DNA of 64,000 bases from Synechococcus sp. AG-670-B23 (GTDB lineage Bacteria; Cyanobacteriota; Cyanobacteriia; PCC-6307; Cyanobiaceae), in assembly GCA_003209165.1 (NCBI GenBank), contig QCSL01000003.1:1-64000 (forward strand). Direction: 5' to 3'. Below, one piece after another: positions 36,712-45,081 of the stretch; the first letter of the stretch is position 1; every line of letters begins with the position of its first letter. The translations under genes and the position numbers were made by a program. Under the pieces are notes generated by a model, which worked only from the letters and a program-made list of their open reading frames with translations, ran no database searches and had not been told where the DNA came from.

Positions 36712-37227
36712 GTGCAGGTTCAGCGCTCCCATGGCATCGCATTGCCGCTGCCCGATACATCCCTGGCTCAGCTGCAGGGCTACCTGTCGCAGCCTGGGCG
36801 TCCGCTGAAGGCACTGTTGAATCGCAAAAAGGTGGAGCGGCTTGAGGATGGCCGATTCTTTTATTCCTCCCGTCCGTATAAATTGCTCAATTTTCAGCTC
36901 AAACCAGAGGTGGTGATCCGTTCCAGCTGGGATGGCGATCAACTCATCATTGTTTTCGAACACTGCACGATTAATGGCCTCGGTCGTTTGCAGGATCTGG
37001 TGAAGTTCCAGTGCCAGGCATGGATCCGTCCCGAGCAGGAACGGTTGATCGCCACGGCGGATCTCAGTCTTGAACTGTCTCGGAGTGGAGCAGGGGCTCT
37101 CTTGCCCAAGCCGCTGATGCAACGTACGGGGGAACTCGCACTGGGTTTGGTGACGGATCGCTTGGAAAAGCGTTGTCGCACCGGATTGATCAGAGGAGCA
37201 CTTAATTGGATTGCACGACACCCCTAA
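36712..37227 (+). CDS. DUF1997 family protein
   Basis: 171 residues, start GTG at 36712. The pattern is a cyanobacterial/plant DUF1997 beta-rich lipid-transfer-like fold: LQGYLSQPGRPLKALLN, RFFYSSRPYKLLNFQLKPE, LSLELSRSGAGALLPKPLM, and a C-terminal helix. Function unknown. Its 3' end overlaps the next gene's TTG start by 17 bases, and composition changes abruptly just after it. Confidence 0.87.
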   Translation: MQVQRSHGIALPLPDTSLAQLQGYLSQPGRPLKALLNRKKVERLEDGRFFYSSRPYKLLNFQLKPEVVIRSSWDGDQLIIVFEHCTINGLGRLQDLVKFQCQAWIRPEQERLIATADLSLELSRSGAGALLPKPLMQRTGELALGLVTDRLEKRCRTGLIRGALNWIARHP

Positions 37228-38089
37228 AGCTGCTTTATTTCATGGTGGTAGGGTCACTGAATTAAAACCTTCCGCACTTGGTGTTGTGGTAACTGCGGCA
37301 GCTTCAGCCAAGTCAGTGTTGAGTTTTCGGAACTTCTCTCTTCGTTGCGATAAGTCGGACCCTCAAATTACGTTTGAAACTCCTTGGAATTGGGAGTGTG
37401 GTCAAGGTAAAAGGATTGCCGTCATTACGAACAACTCATTTTTGAGGTATCAGTTTATTGCTTGCATGTCTGGACTTGTTTCCCCAGTTTCTGGCGAAAT
37501 TCTTGGTAACAGCGTAATTGGCTGGCCTGTTGGAGGAGAGGGAGGTTTAGATAGAAAGTTGCGCATTTCCCATTCTGTAAAGTTTCTATCGGCGGTCTAC
37601 AGCGATTGTCTTGATCAATCTCTCGTCAGCATTGATGAGTTTTGGGGAATCTTGTCGGATGTTGGTATTGATCCTGGTTTAGTGATTAAGGAGCTTCCTA
37701 AGAATCAGAAGGATTTTTTTGCTTTGGCATTGTCTGTGCTTTTTTCATTTGATTGTTATTTGATCCCAAAGACAAGATTTTTAATGTCTAAGCCTGCTAA
37801 GGCTCTGCGGGAATTGTTATTAAAGCAGCTTGAAGGAAAGATGCTTTTCACCACTTCGGCCAATGTTCAGTTCCAACGCGAGTTCTGTACAGATGGTATT
37901 GTTCTTGGACCCTTAGGTCAGATTCTTTTTGCGGGTAAGCTTTTAGATGTGATCCAGTGGGCTGACGAAAATCTTGAAGACTTCGGTATGCCAGAATTAG
38001 AGGATGATAATTTTGATTTGAATTTGAATTTGAATTTGAACTTGAAGAATTCTGAATCTGTCGGCGACGGAATTGGTGGTGAATTTTAA
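37211..38089 (+). CDS. KpsT-like exporter subunit with lost ATPase motifs
   Basis: 292 residues from TTG at 37211 (GTG codons near 37283 are alternatives). The order and some blocks follow capsule-export ATPases (KpsT/CtrD): a strand-loop-strand with GKRIAVITNNSFLRYQ, the family block VIGWPVGGEGGLDRKLRISH, FFALALSVLFSFDCYLIP, and a C-terminal IVLGPLGQILFAGK. All catalytic motifs are replaced: Walker A (ITNNSFLRYQ for GxxGxGKST), the signature (LPKNQKDFF), Walker B acid (YLIPKT) and H-loop (TTSANVQ). The C-terminus is an Asp/Asn/Leu repeat. It is followed 2 bases later by the permease gene. Composition is AT-rich. It cannot hydrolyse ATP as written. Confidence 0.7.
   Translation: MHDTPKAALFHGGRVTELKPSALGVVVTAAASAKSVLSFRNFSLRCDKSDPQITFETPWNWECGQGKRIAVITNNSFLRYQFIACMSGLVSPVSGEILGNSVIGWPVGGEGGLDRKLRISHSVKFLSAVYSDCLDQSLVSIDEFWGILSDVGIDPGLVIKELPKNQKDFFALALSVLFSFDCYLIPKTRFLMSKPAKALRELLLKQLEGKMLFTTSANVQFQREFCTDGIVLGPLGQILFAGKLLDVIQWADENLEDFGMPELEDDNFDLNLNLNLNLKNSESVGDGIGGEF
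38015..38044 (+). repeat. Hexanucleotide tandem repeat (AATTTG)
   Basis: Five units of six bases (GATTTG, three AATTTG, AACTTG) near the 3' end of the KpsT-like gene encode an alternating Asn-Leu tract. Unit length is a multiple of three, so slippage would change length, not frame. Confidence 0.85.
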
Positions 38090-38091
38090 AA

Positions 38092-38937
38092 ATGAATGAA
38101 GTCGTGAATTTGTTTAAAAGATTTGTGACTGCAATGTCGCGTCAGATTTCTACAATTCTTGCTATCGCTGCTTATGAGAATGATCGAAGGTCGACGACCA
38201 GTTCGGTTGGCGCCTGGGAGAGCTTGATTAGCCCATTGCAGATCATGCTGTTCTTCATTGGTATCCGCGTCGGATTTCGATTTTTAATGTCCGGCGGATC
38301 TAATTTGGCTGGCGGCACGACTGATTTGTATTTTAATATCGTAATTTTTATGGCTGCAGGATTCACGATTTATTTCCCTTTTAGGCAGCTCGCTATACAG
38401 GCACTCTCCGGCTTGAAGTTAAGGTCTCCACTTTATTATAGGCGTATCGAGCCGCTAGACATACTTTTAGCTTTATCGATCAATAACATCAGAGCGTTGT
38501 TGACTTTGACGCTTGGCTTGATGGGCTTGATTTGGGCCCTCACTTGGGAATTTCGAATGGATAGCCCAGGATTGGCTCTTTGTATTTACCTGTTGACGGT
38601 TTTCATGGCGATAGGCTTTGGCATCTGCCTTGTCTTTCTTGGAAAGTACAATAAATTCATAACAAGGTTGATTAAGCGTATTATCAATCGCATTCTTATT
38701 TTCACTTCTGGTCTATTCTTTGCGACCTTCGAGCTCCCTGAATATACAAGACCATTCGTGACTTGGAATCCTGTTCTACATGCTGTTGAACTTTTCAGGT
38801 ATTCGTTGAATAATGAGTATCCAATACCAGACATTTCTTTGTCTTATTTGACTTGGTGTTCTTTAATACTTATGGGCTTTTCGTTGATTCTCTATCGAAC
38901 AAATGAGTCGTCCCTCCTCGAGGCCGTGGATGACTAA
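38092..38937 (+). CDS. KpsM-like ABC-2 polysaccharide export permease
   Basis: 281 residues with about six hydrophobic helices. Late segments LIFTSGLFFATFELPEYTRP and WNPVLHAVELFRYSL correspond to the conserved KpsM/CtrC motif (SG-FF-x-LP...WNPxxHxxE). N-terminal residues 1-45 are cytoplasmic. It would form the membrane channel for capsular or similar polysaccharide. It starts 2 bases after the KpsT-like stop, so the two are one translational unit. AT-rich composition like its neighbours. Confidence 0.82.
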   Translation: MNEVVNLFKRFVTAMSRQISTILAIAAYENDRRSTTSSVGAWESLISPLQIMLFFIGIRVGFRFLMSGGSNLAGGTTDLYFNIVIFMAAGFTIYFPFRQLAIQALSGLKLRSPLYYRRIEPLDILLALSINNIRALLTLTLGLMGLIWALTWEFRMDSPGLALCIYLLTVFMAIGFGICLVFLGKYNKFITRLIKRIINRILIFTSGLFFATFELPEYTRPFVTWNPVLHAVELFRYSLNNEYPIPDISLSYLTWCSLILMGFSLILYRTNESSLLEAVDD

Positions 38938-38981
38938 CGCCTGATTATTGTCCAGTCTCTTCCCTTGAGTTAAATTGAGCC

Positions 38982-40190
38982 ATGCCAGACTCAAACCAAC
39001 CCTCCAGCTCTTTATCTGCTGGGCTTAACAAGCTGCCATCGTCATTCCGACTGCCTGATTTCTTGGTTGCAGATCAATTGCCCCCTCTTTGGCGAGAGAG
39101 GTTAGCCAGAGTCGCAAGGCCTAGGGTTTTGATATCGACTTTTCTCGCAACATCAGCCTTCTATTGCTTTGTGATTGGGCGGGACCGCTACACGGCTGTT
39201 TCCGAGTTTGTGATTCAACAGCCAGCACCCCTTGATGGAACATCGGCTTCAGTTTTGGCTGGGGCAGCTGCTGCTCCACAAGTTTTAACATCCCTCGTCG
39301 ACGGACAATACCTTCAGGTTTATCTCGCATCCTCAGATATCAAAACCCGTTTGTTCCCTGACGGTAAGAAGCTGGAACTGGCCTACCGCCCCAGGCTTCC
39401 GGATCTATGGACTGGATTGTCTGCTAACAGCTCAGCACCAGCACAACTTGATTTCTACAGAAAACAGTTGTCTGTTGCCCCACAGCCCATGAGCGGTTCA
39501 GTCATCTTGACGACCTCTGGATTTACTCCTAAGCAGGCTTTTGATCTCAACTCTGCGCTGCTGAAGGAGTCACGCCGGTTTGTGAATGAAGTGAATCAAT
39601 CAATCAATGCTGAGCAGAACAAATTTGCCAGGAAAGAAGTTCAACTGGCTGAACTAAATCTCAAGGCAGCATCAAGGAAACTCGAGCTTTTCCGTAAAAC
39701 AAACGGAAATTTAAGTGTTGAATCTGAACAAGCGGCAACTAGTTCATTTATTTCTGGTCTCGAATCTCAACTGGTTGAGTTGAAGGTTGAAGAAGCAGCC
39801 TTGCGCCGTCAATACCGAGACCCCAATGCACCTGAGGTCTCATTTGTTGCAGACCAGGTGAAAGAACTTAAGGTGCAGATTCGTCAAGAGAGGGAACGTT
39901 CAGTAAGCAAAAACGGTCGCGATCTAAATACACTTGTACTTGAAGAGGCGGGGTTAATTTCAGATGTTGAATTCGCTACCGCAACACTGCAATCGGCCCG
40001 GCTTGCATCGGATAACAGTCGCCGTGATAGCCAGCGTCAGTTGAAATACGTGGTTGTTCTTAGCCAAGCCGAATTACCTGCTGCACCGGATCCAAACTGG
40101 CGCTGGCAAGCATTTTTGGCATCAGTCGGAATCATTGTTGTGGGCTGGGGTGTTGGTGGATTTATTTTGAATGCAATGCGGAAGAGTTGA
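38982..40190 (+). CDS. KpsE/CtrB-like polysaccharide export inner-membrane/periplasmic adaptor
   Basis: 402 residues with one membrane helix near each end: about residues 47-65 (VLISTFLATSAFYCFVIG) and 375-395 (FLASVGIIVVGWGVGGFIL). The large periplasmic part has long coiled-coil helices (LNLKAASRKLELFRKTNG; LESQLVELKVEEAALRRQY) and the C-terminal block VVLSQAELPAAPDPNWRWQ, typical of the KpsE/BexC/CtrB (PCP-3) group. It bridges the ABC exporter to an outer-membrane channel. No KpsD/Wza-type gene is in the window. It starts 44 bases after the permease stop. Confidence 0.88.
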   Translation: MPDSNQPSSSLSAGLNKLPSSFRLPDFLVADQLPPLWRERLARVARPRVLISTFLATSAFYCFVIGRDRYTAVSEFVIQQPAPLDGTSASVLAGAAAAPQVLTSLVDGQYLQVYLASSDIKTRLFPDGKKLELAYRPRLPDLWTGLSANSSAPAQLDFYRKQLSVAPQPMSGSVILTTSGFTPKQAFDLNSALLKESRRFVNEVNQSINAEQNKFARKEVQLAELNLKAASRKLELFRKTNGNLSVESEQAATSSFISGLESQLVELKVEEAALRRQYRDPNAPEVSFVADQVKELKVQIRQERERSVSKNGRDLNTLVLEEAGLISDVEFATATLQSARLASDNSRRDSQRQLKYVVVLSQAELPAAPDPNWRWQAFLASVGIIVVGWGVGGFILNAMRKS

Positions 40191-40205
40191 TCTGTATATC
40201 AGCAC

Positions 40206-40223
40206 AGGCTTGTTTGAAAGCCT
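40206..40223 (+). terminator. Small hairpin after the export operon
   Basis: AGGCTT and AAGCCT pair around a 6-base loop, 16 bases after the adaptor stop. There is only a weak run of T afterwards. The rest of the 178-base gap 40191-40368 is AT-rich with no ORF or RNA gene seen; it separates two convergent transcription units. Confidence 0.4.
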
Positions 40224-40368
40224 TCATGTATGACAGCCTCTCCGCTAATTAGATTTTTACCGTGGATGCATTAAGTGAATTAAACTTGGGATTAATTGTT
40301 GTTTTAAATATGCATAAAAATATAAATATAGTTATTTGTTGGTTAGCTATTCCCGATTTCTCATTAGT

Positions 40369-43300
40369 TTAGGGGCGTATGCCACCATAGCCTTTGGCGG
40401 CCAAGTAGTAGCCGCAGGCTCGAGCGAAATGAAGTCGGCGTCGTTGGAATAGGTCGTCGACGCTGATCTCTGGGTACAATTTTTGAGCATCGAGGTCATT
40501 AGCACAAGACTGTTCAACCATTTGCAAAACCTGCTCTTTTGTTGAAGGCAAACTCTCCCCGAGTAGTTGATTGTAAAAGTGCCATTCCGTGTTGGAGCGC
40601 AATATGGTTTCACGAAAACCATATTCGTGGGAATGGCGAACAACTGCAGTAGGTGCATAGGCTTTTTTATAGCCCTTCCTGAGAATTTCGCGCGCCCACA
40701 ATTGATCTTCGCCGTAAACGACATCGGGGAGTGGTAGCGTCTCCCAAACAGTTTTCCTTAGGCAGGAATTGTTGTCTGAGTAGAAACGTTCATGCGTGGT
40801 CACAGCGCCATTGGGGGTTTGTCGATCAACATCAAGTTCGATTGGTTGTCGATGACTTCTGAAAATCCAACGATTGAAGTGCCGGTCAAGATCATGGGCG
40901 GTGAGTTGTCCATGATTGCTATGAGCAATATGGCAGCCGAAGACTCCGGCCACATTGGGATCGTTCTGCAGTGGGGCGATCAGATTCATCAGCCACATTC
41001 GATTCGCGGGGATGGCGTCCTGCGTGATGAAAGCGACATACTCCCCCCTCGCTAGCTCTACTCCCAGGTTGCGGGTGCGTCCATGGCCGAAATCCTTTTT
41101 GCGAATTCTGTGCAGACGGAGTCGCTCGTCCTGTGGCAAAGCTTCTATGCACCCATCGTTGGAGGCACTGTCGATCAGCAACACTTCAAATGACTGATCG
41201 AAATCTTGCGCGAGACACGACTCGATGACGGTTTTGAGCATCGTGCCTCCGTTGTATACGGGAATAACGACCGTCACCAATGGAGTCGATGGCTGAACAT
41301 GTTGTGAGATTGATGGCGCCGATAGGAGTGATTCCTGAATGAAGGCTTCAATTACCTTGTTGGAACTATCCCAATTGAGATGTTCGGTGGCGGCGAGTCC
41401 AGCCACGGCGGTGCTTTCCCTGAACGACGCATCATTCAACAAGCGGCTTAATTCTGAGGCCAGCCCCACTGGTGTTGCTTCGGCCAAGACTGCTGTTTCT
41501 GGTTGATAGGAGATCCGAGTGTGTTCGGCATCAATGTCAACAACGGGCAGCCCACAGGCCATCATTTCGTTGGGAACCAAGGAGTAATTTGTCCCTGAAA
41601 GGACGAATCCAACCGCGCACTGGCAATAAAGTTTTGATAGTTCAACGGCATCAAGAATTCCTGCATGTTTTACTTTCACAGGAATTCCTAGATCGGGTAA
41701 GTCTTTTTCACCGAAGGTAATGATTTCGAAGTGGTCACCCAGATCAAACAAAGCTCTTAAGGCAAGTAGCCCCAGTTCATAGAGTCGTCTTGGCGTGCTG
41801 CGTCTAACGTAGAAGGCAATGGTATGACTGCTGCGTTTCCGATCGATGTTGGGGTGGTAAACACTGTGGTCGACTGCCAGTGGGAAGGAGATGGCTGAAT
41901 TTCCAAAGCTTTCCATCTTCTGCTTGAGCCAAGGGCTGGCACAAATACAGGAAAAGTTGTTTTCAGATGCATACGATTGTTCGGTGAGGATGCTGGAGCT
42001 TCCTCGCGCGAAAAAATAGGGCTCATAATCCTGAACAAAATAAAACCTTTTCTGAAACTTCTTCATGCCAAGCACGGGATAGGTGCTCATGCGGTCCGTG
42101 GCGATGATAATGTCGCCGCTCACAAGATCAAGGTCGTCCTGGTTATTGCCCAGCATGTAGACCTGATCTGTCTGAAGCGGAATGAAGGATTGGTCGATTA
42201 CACGTTTATGCAGACTGCTAAGGCGACTTGGTTTGCCATTCCCCTTGAGCTCGGAATGAACCCAAATCGTGCATTGGTGACCGCAGCGTTCCAGATAATC
42301 AATGGTTCTGAAAATGGTCATATGGCCACCTAGGCCAGGTGTAAAATTAGGTATGACCCAGTGGATCTGTAATGATTTGGTATTAATATTATTGTTTATT
42401 GACCAGTTCGGATCTAGTTTTTTGGCTTTGAATTGAATGACTTTTTCAAAGCCGTCAATTCTTAGCTTGTTGCGATCTTCGATGATTGATTTGTCATGTT
42501 GGTGTTGCTTGGAAAGCTGGTAGCCAGAGTAAGTCGTTACAAGTTTTTGATTGAATATTTCAGTTGTTGTAAGGCCGATAAGACGTTCAATGCTGTGGGC
42601 GATGGTTCCATCAATCTGTCCGCCTTCCTCGTCGAAATCGTTCCAACTGAGATCCCAGTCAAGAAGTGGTTTCAGAAGCTCTGGCTTGCACCAGAACATC
42701 GTCCCGGTTGGGAAGCGGAACTGGCTATCTCGTTTAATGTGGGTGAGATTGAAGTGCTTCAGAAAGGGTTTTGCTTTGGTGTAGTTACCATCCTCATGGC
42801 CCCAGCAGGAATCGTGTTTGATCCCAAGGCTGAGGGCGTAGTTCTCAATCGGATAGACAATCCCTGTCTCAGGTGATTGCAGACTATTGAGATTGGTTGC
42901 TGTAATGACATCGTTGCCGATTAGATTGTCAAGGCAGTGAAAGAACCAGCCGCTGAGTGCATTGCTGTGTGGGCTCTTTTTCGAGTGCAGCTTGAGAATG
43001 AGGTCGTAATTAAGAATTTGATCCCTAAATCCAACGATGAATGGTGCGACGTCTCGTCCGATATTCCTGAAATTTCTAACCTCAACTTTTTTGGCATTCT
43101 CAACTCGAGTAAAAACTCTCTGCAACGTCCGGATTGAATCTTCTTTTGTGGAAATGAAGATGTCGATGCTGCAAGGTATATTCTTAAGATAGGTGGCAAT
43201 TGTCTCCCCTAGTTCGGGGTAGAAAATGTGCAGGAAAACACCAACTTTTTTTGCCTTTAGGTCGTCTTTGATTGAATTCAGAGAATTCGGGTCTGGCTTT

Positions 43301-43854
43301 TTTATGTCAGCCATTTTCCGCATAAAATGGATGTTGTCCATCGAATAACGGTGTTCATTCATGCCGAACTTGAAGCAGTGGACCATCGGGTTGAGTCCAC
43401 TTTCTTTGACGTCGGGATATTTGCTTAAATAATTGTCAGTATCGAATAAATTGCTTGGATCTATTCCTTCCCGGCTGCCTGAGGTGCAGTAGTGAAGAAT
43501 CACGTCGCCGATGCTTTTAAGTTCTTTCGCTTCTCCGATCTCTAATTGGGATTTATAATGCTCAGTGTCAAAGACGTAGGCGTAATGGGCTAATTCGCGA
43601 AAATCGCGAATAATTCTCTTGCTTATATCTTTGGTTTGTAGGCCTTTGAGGTACTCCTGTAGTTCGAGGGTTGTTTTTTTGCGCCTATTGTTGGGGGTGT
43701 TTGGTTTGGCTTGACTTAGCCGATTCAGCTTCTTTCGCAGTGCTTTGGGCAAAATTTTCTGCTTGCCGATTACTGAAGCTGAGCGCTTCAGCACCTTGCG
43801 GGCCATCTTTGAAAAAGCGGAGAGCGGATGACGTTGGTTTGGCATGCCGCTCAT
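40369..43854 (-). CDS. Three-domain glycosyltransferase (RgpF-like, WsaF-like, GT2)
   Basis: 1161 residues. Three transferase-type parts in order: a rhamnan-synthesis RgpF-like domain (about 205-440; KKVGVFLHIFYPELGETIAT, KLHSKKSPHS, FPTGTMFW); a GT4-like part resembling rhamnosyltransferase WsaF (about 500-850; IHWVIPNFTPGLGGHMTIFR, VPNEMMACGLPVVDID); and a GT2 domain (about 880-1110; VTVVIPVYNGGTMLKTVIES). The N-terminal 200 residues include a DxxxYLxxYPDV repeat (DTDNYLSKYPDVKESG). The gene follows rfbACDB on the same strand, so it probably builds a rhamnose-containing surface polysaccharide. Composition of the first two-thirds is AT-rich. Confidence 0.86.
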   Translation of the reverse strand: MSGMPNQRHPLSAFSKMARKVLKRSASVIGKQKILPKALRKKLNRLSQAKPNTPNNRRKKTTLELQEYLKGLQTKDISKRIIRDFRELAHYAYVFDTEHYKSQLEIGEAKELKSIGDVILHYCTSGSREGIDPSNLFDTDNYLSKYPDVKESGLNPMVHCFKFGMNEHRYSMDNIHFMRKMADIKKPDPNSLNSIKDDLKAKKVGVFLHIFYPELGETIATYLKNIPCSIDIFISTKEDSIRTLQRVFTRVENAKKVEVRNFRNIGRDVAPFIVGFRDQILNYDLILKLHSKKSPHSNALSGWFFHCLDNLIGNDVITATNLNSLQSPETGIVYPIENYALSLGIKHDSCWGHEDGNYTKAKPFLKHFNLTHIKRDSQFRFPTGTMFWCKPELLKPLLDWDLSWNDFDEEGGQIDGTIAHSIERLIGLTTTEIFNQKLVTTYSGYQLSKQHQHDKSIIEDRNKLRIDGFEKVIQFKAKKLDPNWSINNNINTKSLQIHWVIPNFTPGLGGHMTIFRTIDYLERCGHQCTIWVHSELKGNGKPSRLSSLHKRVIDQSFIPLQTDQVYMLGNNQDDLDLVSGDIIIATDRMSTYPVLGMKKFQKRFYFVQDYEPYFFARGSSSILTEQSYASENNFSCICASPWLKQKMESFGNSAISFPLAVDHSVYHPNIDRKRSSHTIAFYVRRSTPRRLYELGLLALRALFDLGDHFEIITFGEKDLPDLGIPVKVKHAGILDAVELSKLYCQCAVGFVLSGTNYSLVPNEMMACGLPVVDIDAEHTRISYQPETAVLAEATPVGLASELSRLLNDASFRESTAVAGLAATEHLNWDSSNKVIEAFIQESLLSAPSISQHVQPSTPLVTVVIPVYNGGTMLKTVIESCLAQDFDQSFEVLLIDSASNDGCIEALPQDERLRLHRIRKKDFGHGRTRNLGVELARGEYVAFITQDAIPANRMWLMNLIAPLQNDPNVAGVFGCHIAHSNHGQLTAHDLDRHFNRWIFRSHRQPIELDVDRQTPNGAVTTHERFYSDNNSCLRKTVWETLPLPDVVYGEDQLWAREILRKGYKKAYAPTAVVRHSHEYGFRETILRSNTEWHFYNQLLGESLPSTKEQVLQMVEQSCANDLDAQKLYPEISVDDLFQRRRLHFARACGYYLAAKGYGGIRP

Positions 43855-43886
43855 CTGGCAAGTCTAAAAAAGCAGGCTGAAACTTA

Positions 43887-45023
43887 TCACTCGTCTGCTT
43901 TGGTTTTTGGCGTTCCAATGCCTAATCTGCTGCCATCATATCCCGCCCGCTCGCGCACTTTGCTGCACCATTCCTGATGGGCCAAGTACCAGCGTACGGT
44001 CTCCGCTAGTCCCTGTTCCACATTGTGACGTGGGCTCCAGCCCAGCTCGGAACTGATACGGCTTGGGTCAATCGCGTAGCGGCGGTCATGGCCTGGACGG
44101 TCGGTGACCTGGCTAATCAAATCGGCGTGGGGAGCTGATGCGGGGCAGCTCTGATCCAACTGCTGGCAAATGGCGTGAACCACCTGTTTGTTGGTGCGCT
44201 CACCGTGGCCGCCCACGCAATAACTGCGGCCCGATTCACCTTTGCACGCTGCTAAAAGCAGGGCATCGACATGGTCTTCCACATACAACCAATCACGCAC
44301 ATTCAATCCATCCCCATAGAGGGGGATGGATTTACCTCCAGCCGCTTTCAAGGTGACCACTGGAATCAGCTTTTCCGGGAACTGCCAAGGTCCGTAGTTG
44401 TTCGAGCAGTTGGTCAGCACAACGGGTAGTCCAAAGGTGTGGTGCCAGGCCTGAACCAAGTGATCGCTGGCTGCCTTGCTGGCTGAATAGGGGCTGCGCG
44501 GGTCGTAGGGCGTTGTTTCTGAGAAACGTCCTTCAGCGCCGAGTGAGCCAAAGACTTCGTCGGTGCTGATGTGGTGCATCCGGAAGGCCTCCCGGCGTTC
44601 ACCGCTCAAGCCTTCGTAGTGGCCGCGGACCGCCTGCAGCAGGTTGTAAGTTCCTGTGACATTGCTTTCGATGAATACGCCAGGCCCGGAGATGGATCGA
44701 TCCACATGGCTTTCCGCTGCCAGGTGCATCACCAGATCGGGGTTGGCCTCCTTAACTGCAGCCTCAACGGCTGCTGCATCTGTCAGGTCCACCTGTTGAA
44801 GCCTGTGCCGTTCGTTCGCCGCATCCCCCAGTTTGCTTAGCACTTTCTTAATGGAGGAGAGGTCGCTGGCGTAACCCATCTTGTCGAGATTGAAGACGGT
44901 GACAGTGGTCTCCAGCAGCAGCCTGCGGACGACGGCGCCACCAATGAAGCCGGCACCTCCGGTCACCAGAACCCTGCGGCGATCTCCCAGCAGGTCGGAG
45001 GCGGAAGGCATGGACGAAACCAT
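43887..45023 (-). CDS. rfbB: dTDP-glucose 4,6-dehydratase
   Basis: 378 residues (ATG at 45011 also possible). Extended SDR enzyme and the second step of dTDP-rhamnose synthesis. NAD site VLVTGGAGFIGGAVVRRLL, catalytic HHISTDEVFGSLG (Asp-Glu of the dehydratase), and YSASKAASDHLV with the catalytic Tyr/Lys. It lies between rfbD and the three-domain glycosyltransferase on the same strand. The 58-base gap to rfbD is the only sizeable gap inside the rfb run. Confidence 0.96.
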   Translation of the reverse strand: MVSSMPSASDLLGDRRRVLVTGGAGFIGGAVVRRLLLETTVTVFNLDKMGYASDLSSIKKVLSKLGDAANERHRLQQVDLTDAAAVEAAVKEANPDLVMHLAAESHVDRSISGPGVFIESNVTGTYNLLQAVRGHYEGLSGERREAFRMHHISTDEVFGSLGAEGRFSETTPYDPRSPYSASKAASDHLVQAWHHTFGLPVVLTNCSNNYGPWQFPEKLIPVVTLKAAGGKSIPLYGDGLNVRDWLYVEDHVDALLLAACKGESGRSYCVGGHGERTNKQVVHAICQQLDQSCPASAPHADLISQVTDRPGHDRRYAIDPSRISSELGWSPRHNVEQGLAETVRWYLAHQEWCSKVRERAGYDGSRLGIGTPKTKADE

Positions 45024-45081
45024 TGGTCTGGGAGTGGGTTGGGGCGTTGTTTGGGGATATGGCGTTGAACTTATTGGCCCT

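Noticed and set aside
36658..37221. 187-residue minus-strand frame opposite DUF1997
   Set aside because: The plus-strand frame matches DUF1997; this one is Gln/Arg/Leu-rich shadow.
38015..38044. Short direct repeats as a possible CRISPR array
   Set aside because: Units are 6 bases with no spacers and are in frame inside a gene; simple-sequence repeat only.
40191..40368. AT-rich gap as a possible tRNA, attachment site or integration end of the island
   Set aside because: No cloverleaf, no duplicated end sequence and no integrase seen; only a small hairpin.
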